Assembly (NCBI GenBank): GCA_018057635.1
Contig: JAGPDJ010000044.1
Location: forward strand, 1-11,262
From: Ferruginibacter sp.
GTDB taxonomy: Bacteria; Bacteroidota; Bacteroidia; Chitinophagales; Chitinophagaceae
DNA: 11,262 nucleotides
Direction: 5' to 3'
How positions within the stretch are numbered: the first letter of the stretch is position 1; each line of letters opens with the position of its first letter. A program made the position numbers and the translations under genes. Under the pieces are notes generated by a model. That model was not told the DNA's origin. It saw only the letters and a program-made list of their open reading frames with translations, and ran no database searches. Below, piece after piece: positions 1 to 8,064 of this stretch.

Positions 1-1165
1 ACTTACTCCTCAGGAATTATATTATATGATGGTGATGGGTGAGAATGATATTTATACATCCAGTTACAAACATAGTTTTAACCGCATGTTGCAGCAAATG
101 GGTACAAAACCAAGCGGGGATTCGCTGCTGCTCAGTGTTCATTTTGATTATTTCCGGAAGTTCATCAAGATGGCGGCCAATTACAATAAGCTGGATACAT
201 TTTTAAAAACCATGCCGTCTGATAAATCACAATTGGTGATGAAAGCTTTTGTTTCGCGGCTTGATAAAACAGGAAACCTGGAAGATGCTGTGGATGTGGC
301 AGATGCGTATAGCAGTATCAGTGATCGTGAACTTCAGCGTACAATTCTTAACTATGTAATGGAAAATGAACAGTCAAGTATAAACGAAGAGAATGAAAGA
401 GGAAAGGTTATTTACGGGTTATTGAAATCAATATTCCTGTCGGCAGACAGTACAAATAAAATTGACCTCACCAGTGTTTTGGGTATTCCATCTATTTATG
501 AAATAGACAATAAAAGCCTTCGTGATACATCCGGCAAAATTATTCAACAGGTATATTGGTATGGAGATGAAGACGGTAAAATTTATTTTCCTGCATTCAT
601 CAATTCTTTTTCTCCAAAAGAATGGAAAATAACGCCGAAGAAAGAATGGTATGAGATCAATTCATTAAAAGGGAATGTTTGGATTTATGCCAACAGGCCG
701 CTTGACAATGATGCCAACCTGGATGACAGCGCACAGATACACCTGAATAAATACCTGGAAGATAATGAGCTGCACCCTGCTGTGATCGTACACAGGGGCC
801 ATAGTTACTGGCTTCCGCGTACGATCAGGAGAATGCCGGGTGATGCTAAAATTGTTGTGCTGGGTTCTTGTGGCGGTTATAAAAATCTGAATGATATCAT
901 AGACAGCAACCCGGATGCACATATTATTTCTACCAAAGAAATTGGCGCCGGTGAAATTAACAGGCCCATATCCAATTACCTCAACCAGGCATTTGAGTCT
1001 GGCGCAACTGTAAGTTGGAAAAATATGTGGGCATCGCTTACTAAATTATTTTCTGCAGATCAAAATAAAACCCTGCTTGAAAGCTGGGAAGATTACATAC
1101 CTCCGTATAAAAACCTGGGCGCTATTTTTATTAAAGCGTATAATAAAAAAATGGAAAGTGAGTAA
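1..1165 (+). CDS. Partial hypothetical protein with a putative clan CD (caspase/gingipain/CHAT-like) C-terminal domain
   Basis: The gene is cut by the left edge. The frame is open from base 2, and the residues before the first ATG (base 26) read like protein interior (LTPQELYYMMVMGENDIY), so that ATG is probably not the start. Numbering from it, 379 residues are visible. Residues about 1-130 are mostly helical and may be a repeat-type scaffold. The C-terminal part alternates predicted strands and helices: a strand at VWIYANRP, a helix, a strand ending in H256-R-G-H259, a short helix, a strand ending G-S-C282-G-G, then a helix and another strand. A hydrophobic strand ending in His, followed by one ending in Cys, is the clan CD peptidase hallmark. 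The His-Cys distance (23-26 residues) is short for that clan. No signal peptide can be judged because the N-terminus is missing. I do not recognise the family by name; peptidase activity is inference. Confidence 0.8.
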   Translation, partial: LTPQELYYMMVMGENDIYTSSYKHSFNRMLQQMGTKPSGDSLLLSVHFDYFRKFIKMAANYNKLDTFLKTMPSDKSQLVMKAFVSRLDKTGNLEDAVDVADAYSSISDRELQRTILNYVMENEQSSINEENERGKVIYGLLKSIFLSADSTNKIDLTSVLGIPSIYEIDNKSLRDTSGKIIQQVYWYGDEDGKIYFPAFINSFSPKEWKITPKKEWYEINSLKGNVWIYANRPLDNDANLDDSAQIHLNKYLEDNELHPAVIVHRGHSYWLPRTIRRMPGDAKIVVLGSCGGYKNLNDIIDSNPDAHIISTKEIGAGEINRPISNYLNQAFESGATVSWKNMWASLTKLFSADQNKTLLESWEDYIPPYKNLGAIFIKAYNKKMESE

Positions 1166-1174
1166 AGTATATTT

Positions 1175-1265
1175 CCCGCAGATTTTCGCTGATTTGGTAC
1201 GCAGATTTCACAGATTTTTATTTTCATCTTTCATCAGCGGTTTTCTCATCTGTGTTATTTGCGGG
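1175..1265. repeat. Palindromic intergenic repeat, copy 1
   Basis: This 91-bp element starts with CCCGCAGATTTTCGCTGAT and ends with ATCAGCGG...TTTGCGGG, so its ends are imperfect inverted repeats (CCCGCA/TGCGGG outside, CGCTGAT/ATCAGCG inside). It also holds internal copies of CGCAGATTT. It lies just after the stop codon of the first gene. A second, shorter copy follows 29 bp downstream. It looks like a dispersed non-coding palindromic element of the REP/MITE kind; no transposase or target duplication is visible. Confidence 0.75.
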
Positions 1266-1294
1266 CAAAAATGATTAAGTTAAAAATGAATTTT

Positions 1295-1363
1295 CCCGCA
1301 GATTTTCGCTGGTTTTTATTTTCATCTTTCATCAGCGGTTTCTTCATCTGTGTTATTTGCGGG
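1295..1363. repeat. Palindromic intergenic repeat, copy 2 (internally deleted)
   Basis: This 69-bp copy of the preceding element has the same left 17 bases (CCCGCAGATTTTCGCTG). Its right 51 bases (1313-1363) match 1215-1265 with only two differences. About 22 bp are missing from the middle, corresponding to 1192-1214, which carries the internal CGCAGATTT repeat. The two copies are in direct orientation and could recombine. They fill most of the 243-bp gap before the ABC transporter gene. Confidence 0.75.
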
Positions 1364-1396
1364 TAAAAAATAATTTTACCTGTTAAGTGATGCAGC

Positions 1397-1404
1397 TAAT
1401 TTTG
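1397..1404 (+). promoter_or_regulatory. Candidate Bacteroidota -7 element for the ABC transporter gene
   Basis: TAATTTTG matches the Bacteroidota -7 consensus TAnnTTTG exactly. A weak T-rich -33 candidate lies at 1374-1377. The element ends only four bases before the ATG at 1409, so transcription would begin at or almost at the start codon. This implies a leaderless or nearly leaderless mRNA. No Shine-Dalgarno sequence is present. Confidence 0.5.
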
Positions 1405-1408
1405 CATA

Positions 1409-3217
1409 ATGAGTAACGGAAGCCCGTCAAAAAAAATTTTCGATTTTACATTGTTGCGAAGGGTTTTCAGGTTTGCTGCACCTTATAAAAAACGATTCTA
1501 CCTCTCGCTTTTATTATCTGTATTACTGGCAGCAATGGCACCATTGAGGCCATTCCTGATCCAGGTAACCATCAACAACGGACTTAAAGGAAATGAAGCG
1601 GCACAATTTATTGACGGTCCGGGTGGTTTCATCATCGAAATAACAATCATCCAGATTTTATTGCTGATAATAGAAACTGCCACCCGTTTCTACTTTACAT
1701 TTAGCACCGCTTCATTGGGACAAAGTGTGGTTAAAGACCTTCGTGTATCAACTTATGACCGAATCCTTCACCTGAACCTGGCACAATTTGACAAAACACC
1801 CATCGGCACTTTAACCACCCGTACCATTAACGATATTGAATCGGTGAATGATATTTTCAGTGACGGGCTTATACCCATTATTGCAGATATGCTTTCAATT
1901 ATTTCAGTGCTTACTTATATGTTTTGGGCCGACCCAACACTTACGCTTGTTTGCCTGGTACCATTTCCATTCCTTATTCTGGCAACTTATTTCTTTAAAG
2001 AAAGTGTGAACCGTTCTTTTATAAAAGTGAGGAATGCGGTTGCGGGGTTGAACGCTTTTGTACAGGAACATATATCCGGGATGTCGCTGGTACAGGTTTT
2101 TGCTGCAGAACAGCGAGAGCAGGATAAATTCAAGGCAATAAACAAGCAGCATCGCAATGCAAATATTAAAGCCATTTTTGCTTATTCAGTTTTCTTTCCG
2201 GTTGTGGAGCTTGTATCTGCTTTGTCTATTGGCTTACTTGTTTGGTGGGCGGCTAAAGAATCATTACTGGTTTCGCCTGAAAAAGCAGGTAATATTGGCG
2301 GTATCATCACATCCTTTATTTTATGCCTTAACCTGTTGTTTCGCCCCTTGCGAATGATGGCAGATAAATTCAATGTGTTACAGATGGGTATGATAGCCAG
2401 CGAAAGGGTTTTCAAAGTACTAGACAATAATGACACAACTAAAAAAGAAGGAAGCCATAAACCTGCTTCCATGCCGGGAAATATTGCATTTAAAAATGTT
2501 TGGTTTGCCTATGATGCTGATCAATACGTATTAAAAGATATCAGTTTCGAGATCGGCGCCGGAAAAACCATTGCAATTGTTGGCCATACGGGCAGTGGCA
2601 AAACCTCTATCATAAGCCTGATAAACAGGTTGTATAAAATTCAGAAAGGGGAGATTTGTATTGATGGAGTACCAATTGAACAATATGACCTTGATTTTTT
2701 ACGGTCAAGGATAGGAGTTGTTTTGCAGGATGTTTTTTTATTCAGCGGATCTGTTATTGATAATGTAACCTTGCGCAACCCTGATATCAGTAAAATGGAA
2801 GTAGAACAGGCTGCCCGGCTCATCGGGCTCCATGATTTTATCATGCGGCTCCCTGGCGGTTATGATTACAATGTGATGGAAAGAGGAGCAACTTTATCAC
2901 TCGGGCAACGGCAATTGCTGTCATTTGTAAGAGCATTGTTGTATGATCCTTCAATTTTGATCCTTGATGAAGCTACTTCATCCATTGATTCTGAAAGTGA
3001 ATTACTGATACAGCATGCCATTGAGAAACTGATAGCCGGGCGTACATCTATTATTATTGCTCACCGGCTGAGCACTATCCGTAAAGCCGACCAGATCCTG
3101 GTACTGGATAAAGGTGAGATCCGGGAAATGGGCAACCACCAGCAGTTACTACAGCAGCAAGGACATTATTACCAATTGCATAAAATGCAGTTTGGCGACC
3201 AGGAAAACATGGTATAA
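1409..3217 (+). CDS. ABC exporter half-transporter (MdlB/YheH/MsbA-like multidrug or lipid exporter)
   Basis: This is a complete 602-residue half-transporter that would act as a dimer in the inner membrane. Residues about 25-340 form the six-helix exporter membrane domain, and about 355-600 form the nucleotide-binding domain. Visible motifs are Walker A GHTGSGKTS (392-400), Q-loop LQDVFLF (439-445), signature LSLGQ (496-500), Walker B ILILD (516-520) followed by catalytic E521, and switch His552 in AHRLST, so ATPase function looks intact. The signature has Leu in place of the first Gly of LSGGQ; substitutions there are known in the MdlB/YheH branch and do not suggest decay. The start gives MSNGSPSKK, with a -7-like element directly upstream. 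The nearest gene downstream is atpB (73 bp), which has its own promoter candidate. The substrate cannot be read from the sequence. Confidence 0.92.
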   Translation: MSNGSPSKKIFDFTLLRRVFRFAAPYKKRFYLSLLLSVLLAAMAPLRPFLIQVTINNGLKGNEAAQFIDGPGGFIIEITIIQILLLIIETATRFYFTFSTASLGQSVVKDLRVSTYDRILHLNLAQFDKTPIGTLTTRTINDIESVNDIFSDGLIPIIADMLSIISVLTYMFWADPTLTLVCLVPFPFLILATYFFKESVNRSFIKVRNAVAGLNAFVQEHISGMSLVQVFAAEQREQDKFKAINKQHRNANIKAIFAYSVFFPVVELVSALSIGLLVWWAAKESLLVSPEKAGNIGGIITSFILCLNLLFRPLRMMADKFNVLQMGMIASERVFKVLDNNDTTKKEGSHKPASMPGNIAFKNVWFAYDADQYVLKDISFEIGAGKTIAIVGHTGSGKTSIISLINRLYKIQKGEICIDGVPIEQYDLDFLRSRIGVVLQDVFLFSGSVIDNVTLRNPDISKMEVEQAARLIGLHDFIMRLPGGYDYNVMERGATLSLGQRQLLSFVRALLYDPSILILDEATSSIDSESELLIQHAIEKLIAGRTSIIIAHRLSTIRKADQILVLDKGEIREMGNHQQLLQQQGHYYQLHKMQFGDQENMV

Positions 3218-3262
3218 GCTTATTTAGTTTGCTCCAAATTTCAGATTTCAGCCCTATGCCCT

Positions 3263-3270
3263 TATCTTTG
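3263..3270 (+). promoter_or_regulatory. Candidate -7 element of the atp operon promoter
   Basis: TATCTTTG matches the TAnnTTTG consensus. A near-match to the -33 TTTG (TTTC, 3239-3242) lies 20 bases upstream, which is the usual spacing. Transcription would start near 3275, giving a leader of about 16 bases that contains GAGGAAAG (3281-3288). That purine run sits very close to the ATG at 3291. Confidence 0.55.
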
Positions 3271-3290
3271 CGCCAAATTTGAGGAAAGAT

Positions 3291-4693
<1,403 letters not shown>

Positions 4694-4705
4694 TTGCACA
4701 ACATC

Positions 4706-4744
4706 ATTACTGCATCTGAAGCACAGGGCGGAGGATGCAGTAAT
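4706..4744 (+). promoter_or_regulatory. Intercistronic hairpin between atpE and atpF
   Basis: ATTACTGCATC (4706-4716) and GATGCAGTAAT (4734-4744) form a perfect 11-bp stem with a 17-base loop, starting 13 bases after the atpE stop. Only a short T run follows (ACTTTT). It could partly terminate transcription or, more likely, protect the 3' end of an atpB-atpE segment, raising subunit c output relative to b and delta. That role is inference. Confidence 0.6.
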
Positions 4745-4756
4745 ACTTTTAAAAAT

Positions 4757-4813
4757 ATGTTGAATTTTAAATTAAACGCATTGTGCATTCAACATTTATA
4801 ATATAAAATTCAA
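4757..4813 (+). promoter_or_regulatory. Overlapping, mutually exclusive inverted repeats upstream of atpF
   Basis: ATGTTGAAT (4757-4765) pairs perfectly with ATTCAACAT (4787-4795). TTGAATTTTA (4760-4769) pairs perfectly with TAAAATTCAA (4804-4813). The two left arms share 4760-4765, so only one stem can form at a time. The second right arm ends 11 bases before the atpF ATG and could cover its ribosome entry region. The region is AT-rich, so chance is a real alternative. Confidence 0.35.
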
Positions 4814-4824
4814 AATAATTATTT

Positions 4825-5319
4825 ATGGATCTTTTATTACCACATTTAGGATTAATTGTCTGGACAGTTCTTGCTTTCCTGGTTGTATTATTCATCCTGA
4901 AGAAATATGCATGGGGCGCCATCCTGAAAGGACTGAATGACCGGGAAGCCAATATCGCAAACTCCATTGCCACTGCTGATAAGGTGAGGGCTGAAATGGC
5001 TAATTTAAAAAGCGAAAATGAAGCGCTGCTGGTTGCTGCCCGTGAAGAAAGGGCTGTGATGCTGAAAGAAGCAAAAGAGATCAGGGATAAAATGATCAAT
5101 GATGCAAAAGATGATGCCAAAGCTCAGGCAACCAAGATCATTACAGATGCACATGCGTCTATTCACAACCAGAAAATGGCAGCCTTAACTGATATCAAGA
5201 ATGAAGTGGGTAAAATGGTTATCGAGATCAGTGAGAAGATTTTAAAGAAAGAATTGTCGAATAAAGCAGAGCAGGAAAATTATATAAAGATCCTGGCCGA
5301 AGACATGAAGTTGAATTAA
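4825..5319 (+). CDS. atpF: F0F1 ATP synthase subunit b
   Basis: This is subunit b, the peripheral stalk that links the membrane a-subunit to delta and the F1 head. It is 164 residues, near the usual length. A single N-terminal membrane helix (about 7-26, LGLIVWTVLAFLVVLFIL) is followed by the typical KKYAWGAILKGLNDRE junction. A long charged, Ala-rich helical coiled coil (about 35-140) comes next, and the C-terminal segment (about 141-164) should contact delta. The start is well placed because the membrane helix begins almost at once, as in the family. The 131-bp gap before it contains the hairpins described separately, and no Shine-Dalgarno sequence is seen. Only one b-type gene is present, so a homodimeric stalk is expected. 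Confidence 0.96.
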   Translation: MDLLLPHLGLIVWTVLAFLVVLFILKKYAWGAILKGLNDREANIANSIATADKVRAEMANLKSENEALLVAAREERAVMLKEAKEIRDKMINDAKDDAKAQATKIITDAHASIHNQKMAALTDIKNEVGKMVIEISEKILKKELSNKAEQENYIKILAEDMKLN

Positions 5320-5323
5320 GAAC

Positions 5324-5396
5324 AAGCTGCAAGCCGTTAGCTATTAGCAGAAACGATTTACACAAGCTAATGACTAACAGCTAACAACTAAAAGCT
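5324..5396. repeat. AGCTAAC-rich imperfect inverted repeat between atpF and atpH
   Basis: The 83-bp gap between atpF and atpH is filled with variations on AGCTAAC/GTTAGCT. GTTAGCTATTAGC (5336-5348) is almost complementary to GCTAATGACTAAC (5366-5378). AGCTAAC recurs at 5380-5386, and AGCT occurs near both ends. It looks like a dispersed intergenic repeat that has landed in, or been kept in, an essential operon. It could fold in the mRNA between the two genes. Confidence 0.5.
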
Positions 5397-5402
5397 ATTT
5401 AT

Positions 5403-5966
5403 ATGAATAATCCAAGATTAGCAGGAAGATACGCAAAGAGTTTACTGGATCTGGCGATTGAACAAAACCAGCTTGACGCAGTATACAATGACATAAAATT
5501 CTTACAGGCTATCAATAAAAGCAATCCGGATTTTGTGGCTATGCTGAAAAGTCCGGTGATAAATGCTGATAAAAAGGAAAAGGTTATCCAATCAATCATC
5601 AATGGAAGGGTAGCCAATGTAACTACGCTGTTTATCCAGTTGCTGGTTCGTAAAAAAAGGGAAAGTAATTTACCTGAAATAGTAAAGGCATTTAAAGAAC
5701 AGTACAACAAACTGAAAGATATTCATCATATTAAACTGACCACAGCTTTCCCGTTGAGTGAAACAGCAGAACAAGTAATATTAAGTAAAGTGCGCAGCAA
5801 TTCGGCTATTCAGAATATAGAACTTGAATCTGTTGTTGATGAAGAGATCATTGGAGGTTTTAAACTGGAAGTAGGCGGTAAACTGGTTGATGCCAGTATT
5901 TTAAGCGACCTGAATGATGTGCGCAAGCAGTTTAAGAACAACGAATATATACACCAGTTGCGTTAA
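5403..5966 (+). CDS. atpH: F0F1 ATP synthase subunit delta (OSCP)
   Basis: Subunit delta caps the F1 alpha3beta3 head and binds the C-terminus of subunit b, fixing the stator. The protein is 187 residues, as expected. The N-terminal helical domain (about 1-105) begins with the family pattern RLAGRYAKSLLDLA. The middle has LFIQLLVRKKRE, and the C-terminal domain carries the conserved IGGFKLEVGGKLVDASI block (about residues 150-166). It is the last gene of this transcription unit: a strong terminator begins 24 bases after the stop. In many Bacteroidota atpA and atpG follow directly, but here they do not, so F1 must be encoded elsewhere. Confidence 0.95.
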   Translation: MNNPRLAGRYAKSLLDLAIEQNQLDAVYNDIKFLQAINKSNPDFVAMLKSPVINADKKEKVIQSIINGRVANVTTLFIQLLVRKKRESNLPEIVKAFKEQYNKLKDIHHIKLTTAFPLSETAEQVILSKVRSNSAIQNIELESVVDEEIIGGFKLEVGGKLVDASILSDLNDVRKQFKNNEYIHQLR

Positions 5967-5989
5967 TTGTTGTAAAAATAATTTTGATG

Positions 5990-6015
5990 AAGCCCTGCAA
6001 TTGCGGGGCTTTTTT
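5990..6015 (+). terminator. Rho-independent terminator of the atp operon
   Basis: AGCCCTGCAA (5991-6000) and TTGCGGGGCT (6001-6010) form a GC-rich stem, with one G-T wobble and the central AATT as loop, followed directly by a run of T (6008-6015 in context). The reverse strand lacks a T run after the stem, so it should act only on plus-strand transcripts. Confidence 0.88.
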
Positions 6016-6051
6016 ATGAGTCTATGTGAATTTAATTGCCTTAACTTCCTA

Positions 6052-6124
6052 GCGCAGGTCTCTGACCTGTGCATCCGTGTTACTTGGAAAAGTGACTGTA
6101 TGGCAACAGGTTGGAGACCTGCGC
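6052..6124. repeat. Palindromic intergenic repeat between atpH and msbA
   Basis: The left arm (6052-6072, GCGCAGGTCTCTGACCTGTGC) and right arm (6103-6124, GCAACAGGTTGGAGACCTGCGC) are imperfect inverted repeats separated by 30 bases. The left arm itself contains a small palindrome, AGGTC-TCT-GACCT. The element lies between two convergent genes and looks like a REP-like dispersed repeat. It may also help to stop msbA transcription, but it lacks a clear T tract. Confidence 0.7.
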
Positions 6125-6158
6125 CAGAAATAATGATAAAGCCGAAAGGGTTACAGAT

Positions 6159-7991
6159 CTATTTCACCTCCTGCATTTCCACCAGCCGTTTGTAAAACCC
6201 GTTTTGATTGATGAGACTGTCGTGCGTTCCCCTTTCAACAATTTCCCCTTTTTGTAAAACGATGATCTCATCGGCATGGCGGATGGTACTCAGCCGGTGT
6301 GCAATTACAATAGAAGTACGGTTGTTCATCAGGTTGTTGATGGCATCCTGCACCAGCCTTTCACTTTCTGTATCTAAGGATGAAGTGGCTTCATCGAGGA
6401 TGAGTATGGGCGGATTTTTAAGTACAGCCCTGGCGATTGTCATGCGCTGGCGTTCACCACCGCTGAGTTTAAGGCCACGGTCGCCGATATTGGTATCATA
6501 ACCGTTTTCCTTTGTATCTATAAAATTGGCTGCATTGGCAATCCTGGCTGCATTAATTATTTCTTCTTTGGAGGCATTTTCTTTGCCCAGGGCAATGTTG
6601 TTTGCAATGCTGTCATTAAAAAGAATCGCTTCCTGTGTAACAATACCCATCTGGTTTCGGATTGAATGCAGGGAATAATTTTTTATGTTCACCCCATCAA
6701 TGAGTACTTCACCTTCACTGGCATCAATGAACCTTGGTATGAGATCGGCGAGGGTACTTTTCCCGGCGCCACTGCTGCCCACCAGCGCTATCGTCTTCCC
6801 TTTACCGATAGTAAGATTGATATTTTTTAAGACCACTTTATCTTCATAAGAAAAACTTACATTTTTTAGTTCAATTGAATGGGTGAATGATGCCAGTACT
6901 TTTGCATCCGGGAGTTCTTTAATGCCTACATTTTCGTTGATCAGGTTTTCAATACGTTCTATACTGGCCGCACCTTTCTGTATATTATATGAAGCACTCG
7001 ATAATGATTTTAAAGGCTGAATAAGCTGTGTGAAAATGGCTATATACGCCAGGAAATCACCGGCATTCAGGGTAAATGATTTATCACCGCTTAACACAAG
7101 CCTTCCACCGTACCAGAGTATACACAACACAGCGGTAACCCCCAGGGCTTCCGAGACAGGAGAAGCGAGGTCACGCCTCCTGTTTGCCCTGTTCTTTAAA
7201 TTGAACATGGTTTCATTTTCCTGCTCAAACTTATTGCGGATCTTTTTTTCAGCATTGAATGCTTTGATGATGCGGATGCCACCGAGTGTTTCTTCAATGG
7301 TGGAAAATAAGATACCGTATTGCTGTAAAACCTGTTTGTTTTCTTTTTTCAACGACCTGCCGATCCTGCCCAGGATAAAACCTGCGATGGGTAAAAATAT
7401 AACAAGGAATAAAGTAAGCTGCGGGCTTAATATCACCATGTATACAAAAAACAAAATGATAGTAATAGGTTCGCGGAATACACTTTCCAGCACACTAACG
7501 GTAGATCCTTCTACATCTCCGAGGTCGTTGGAAAGTTTGCTCATGATATCACCCTTTCGTTGTTCGTTGAAATAACCGATCGGCAATTGCAGGATCTTTG
7601 CATACATATTGCTGCGCATGTCGTTTAGGATACGGTTACGGATAGGGTTTAAAAAATACATGCTCAGGTAAGCGAAGAGGTTTTTCAGTATGATGGCAAT
7701 GAAAACCACCACGCATATTAGTATAAGTGCCTTGATATTCCCACCGGGTTCACTGATCAGTTCATAAAGCCATTCCTTGAAATAATTTACCGGGTTTATC
7801 CTGCTGAAAAAACCGGTTCCGGTTACAGATTTAAATGCATCACCCTGGTTAAAAATAAGCATGAGGAACGGGCTTAAGAGGCCCAAAGACAACACTCCAA
7901 ATATGGCCGATAGTATATTGAAACCAAAATAGCTGATAACCAGCCTTGGATAATTTTTTATGTATCGGAAAATGGTACCTAAACTCTTCAT
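6159..7991 (-). CDS. msbA: MsbA-like ABC transporter, lipid A/lipid flippase type
   Basis: This 610-residue half-transporter is expected to work as a homodimer in the inner membrane. Residues about 1-335 hold the six-helix exporter domain, and about 370-608 the ATPase domain. Motifs are Walker A GSSGAGKST (405-413, K411), Q-loop VTQEAILFN (451-459), signature LSGGE (509-513), Walker B ILILD (529-533) with catalytic E534, and switch His565. The canonical LSGGERQRMTIARA signature and general layout fit MsbA (lipid A-core flipping), but another lipid or drug exporter is possible. It differs clearly from the LSLGQ-type exporter at 1409-3217, so the two are not recent duplicates. It is divergent from rbfA and convergent with atpH, and probably monocistronic. 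A weak promoter candidate lies in the gap shared with rbfA. Confidence 0.92.
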   Translation of the reverse strand: MKSLGTIFRYIKNYPRLVISYFGFNILSAIFGVLSLGLLSPFLMLIFNQGDAFKSVTGTGFFSRINPVNYFKEWLYELISEPGGNIKALILICVVVFIAIILKNLFAYLSMYFLNPIRNRILNDMRSNMYAKILQLPIGYFNEQRKGDIMSKLSNDLGDVEGSTVSVLESVFREPITIILFFVYMVILSPQLTLFLVIFLPIAGFILGRIGRSLKKENKQVLQQYGILFSTIEETLGGIRIIKAFNAEKKIRNKFEQENETMFNLKNRANRRRDLASPVSEALGVTAVLCILWYGGRLVLSGDKSFTLNAGDFLAYIAIFTQLIQPLKSLSSASYNIQKGAASIERIENLINENVGIKELPDAKVLASFTHSIELKNVSFSYEDKVVLKNINLTIGKGKTIALVGSSGAGKSTLADLIPRFIDASEGEVLIDGVNIKNYSLHSIRNQMGIVTQEAILFNDSIANNIALGKENASKEEIINAARIANAANFIDTKENGYDTNIGDRGLKLSGGERQRMTIARAVLKNPPILILDEATSSLDTESERLVQDAINNLMNNRTSIVIAHRLSTIRHADEIIVLQKGEIVERGTHDSLINQNGFYKRLVEMQEVK

Positions 7992-8026
7992 GAATGGATG
8001 TAAATATTAAAGCTGATAAAACCCTG

Positions 8027-8043
8027 CAAAGTAAGTATTTTTA
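8027..8043. promoter_or_regulatory. Possible overlapping divergent promoters for msbA and rbfA
   Basis: In the 73-bp gap between the two divergent genes, TTACTTTG on the minus strand (8027-8034) and TATTTTTA on the plus strand (8036-8043) each match the TAnnTTTG consensus with one mismatch. They would give leaders of about 30 and 15-20 bases. The matches are weak, but a divergent promoter pair must lie in this short gap. Confidence 0.3.
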
Positions 8044-8064
8044 CAGTGATTAAACGAGAAACCT

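Noticed and set aside
26..28. ATG at 26 as the true start of the first gene
   Set aside because: The frame is open to the left edge and the upstream residues continue naturally into the protein, so the gene most likely begins outside the window.
1077..1274. 65-codon open frame entering repeat copy 1
   Set aside because: It is out of frame with the upstream gene and most of its end is translated repeat DNA.
1175..1363. CRISPR array
   Set aside because: There are only two copies, of unequal length, with internal palindromes and no spacer structure or cas genes.
2894..2908. LSLGQ signature as a sign of a dead ATPase
   Set aside because: Walker A, Walker B, catalytic Glu and switch His are intact, and substitutions at this Gly occur in active members of the branch.
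3279..3281. TTG at 3279 as the atpB start
   Set aside because: It adds four residues ahead of a good signal peptide, and it would place the start inside the likely ribosome site. The ATG at 3291 fits better.
4706..4750. Full intrinsic terminator after atpE
   Set aside because: The stem is not GC-rich and only four T follow. The next genes belong to the same complex, so complete termination is unlikely.
5914..6195. 93-codon open frame across the atpH end, the terminator and the palindromic repeat
   Set aside because: It overlaps atpH, a terminator and a repeat, and its product has no family-like pattern.
7030..7575. 181-codon open frame opposite msbA
   Set aside because: It is fully antisense to a clearly conserved ABC transporter and shows no recognisable domain.
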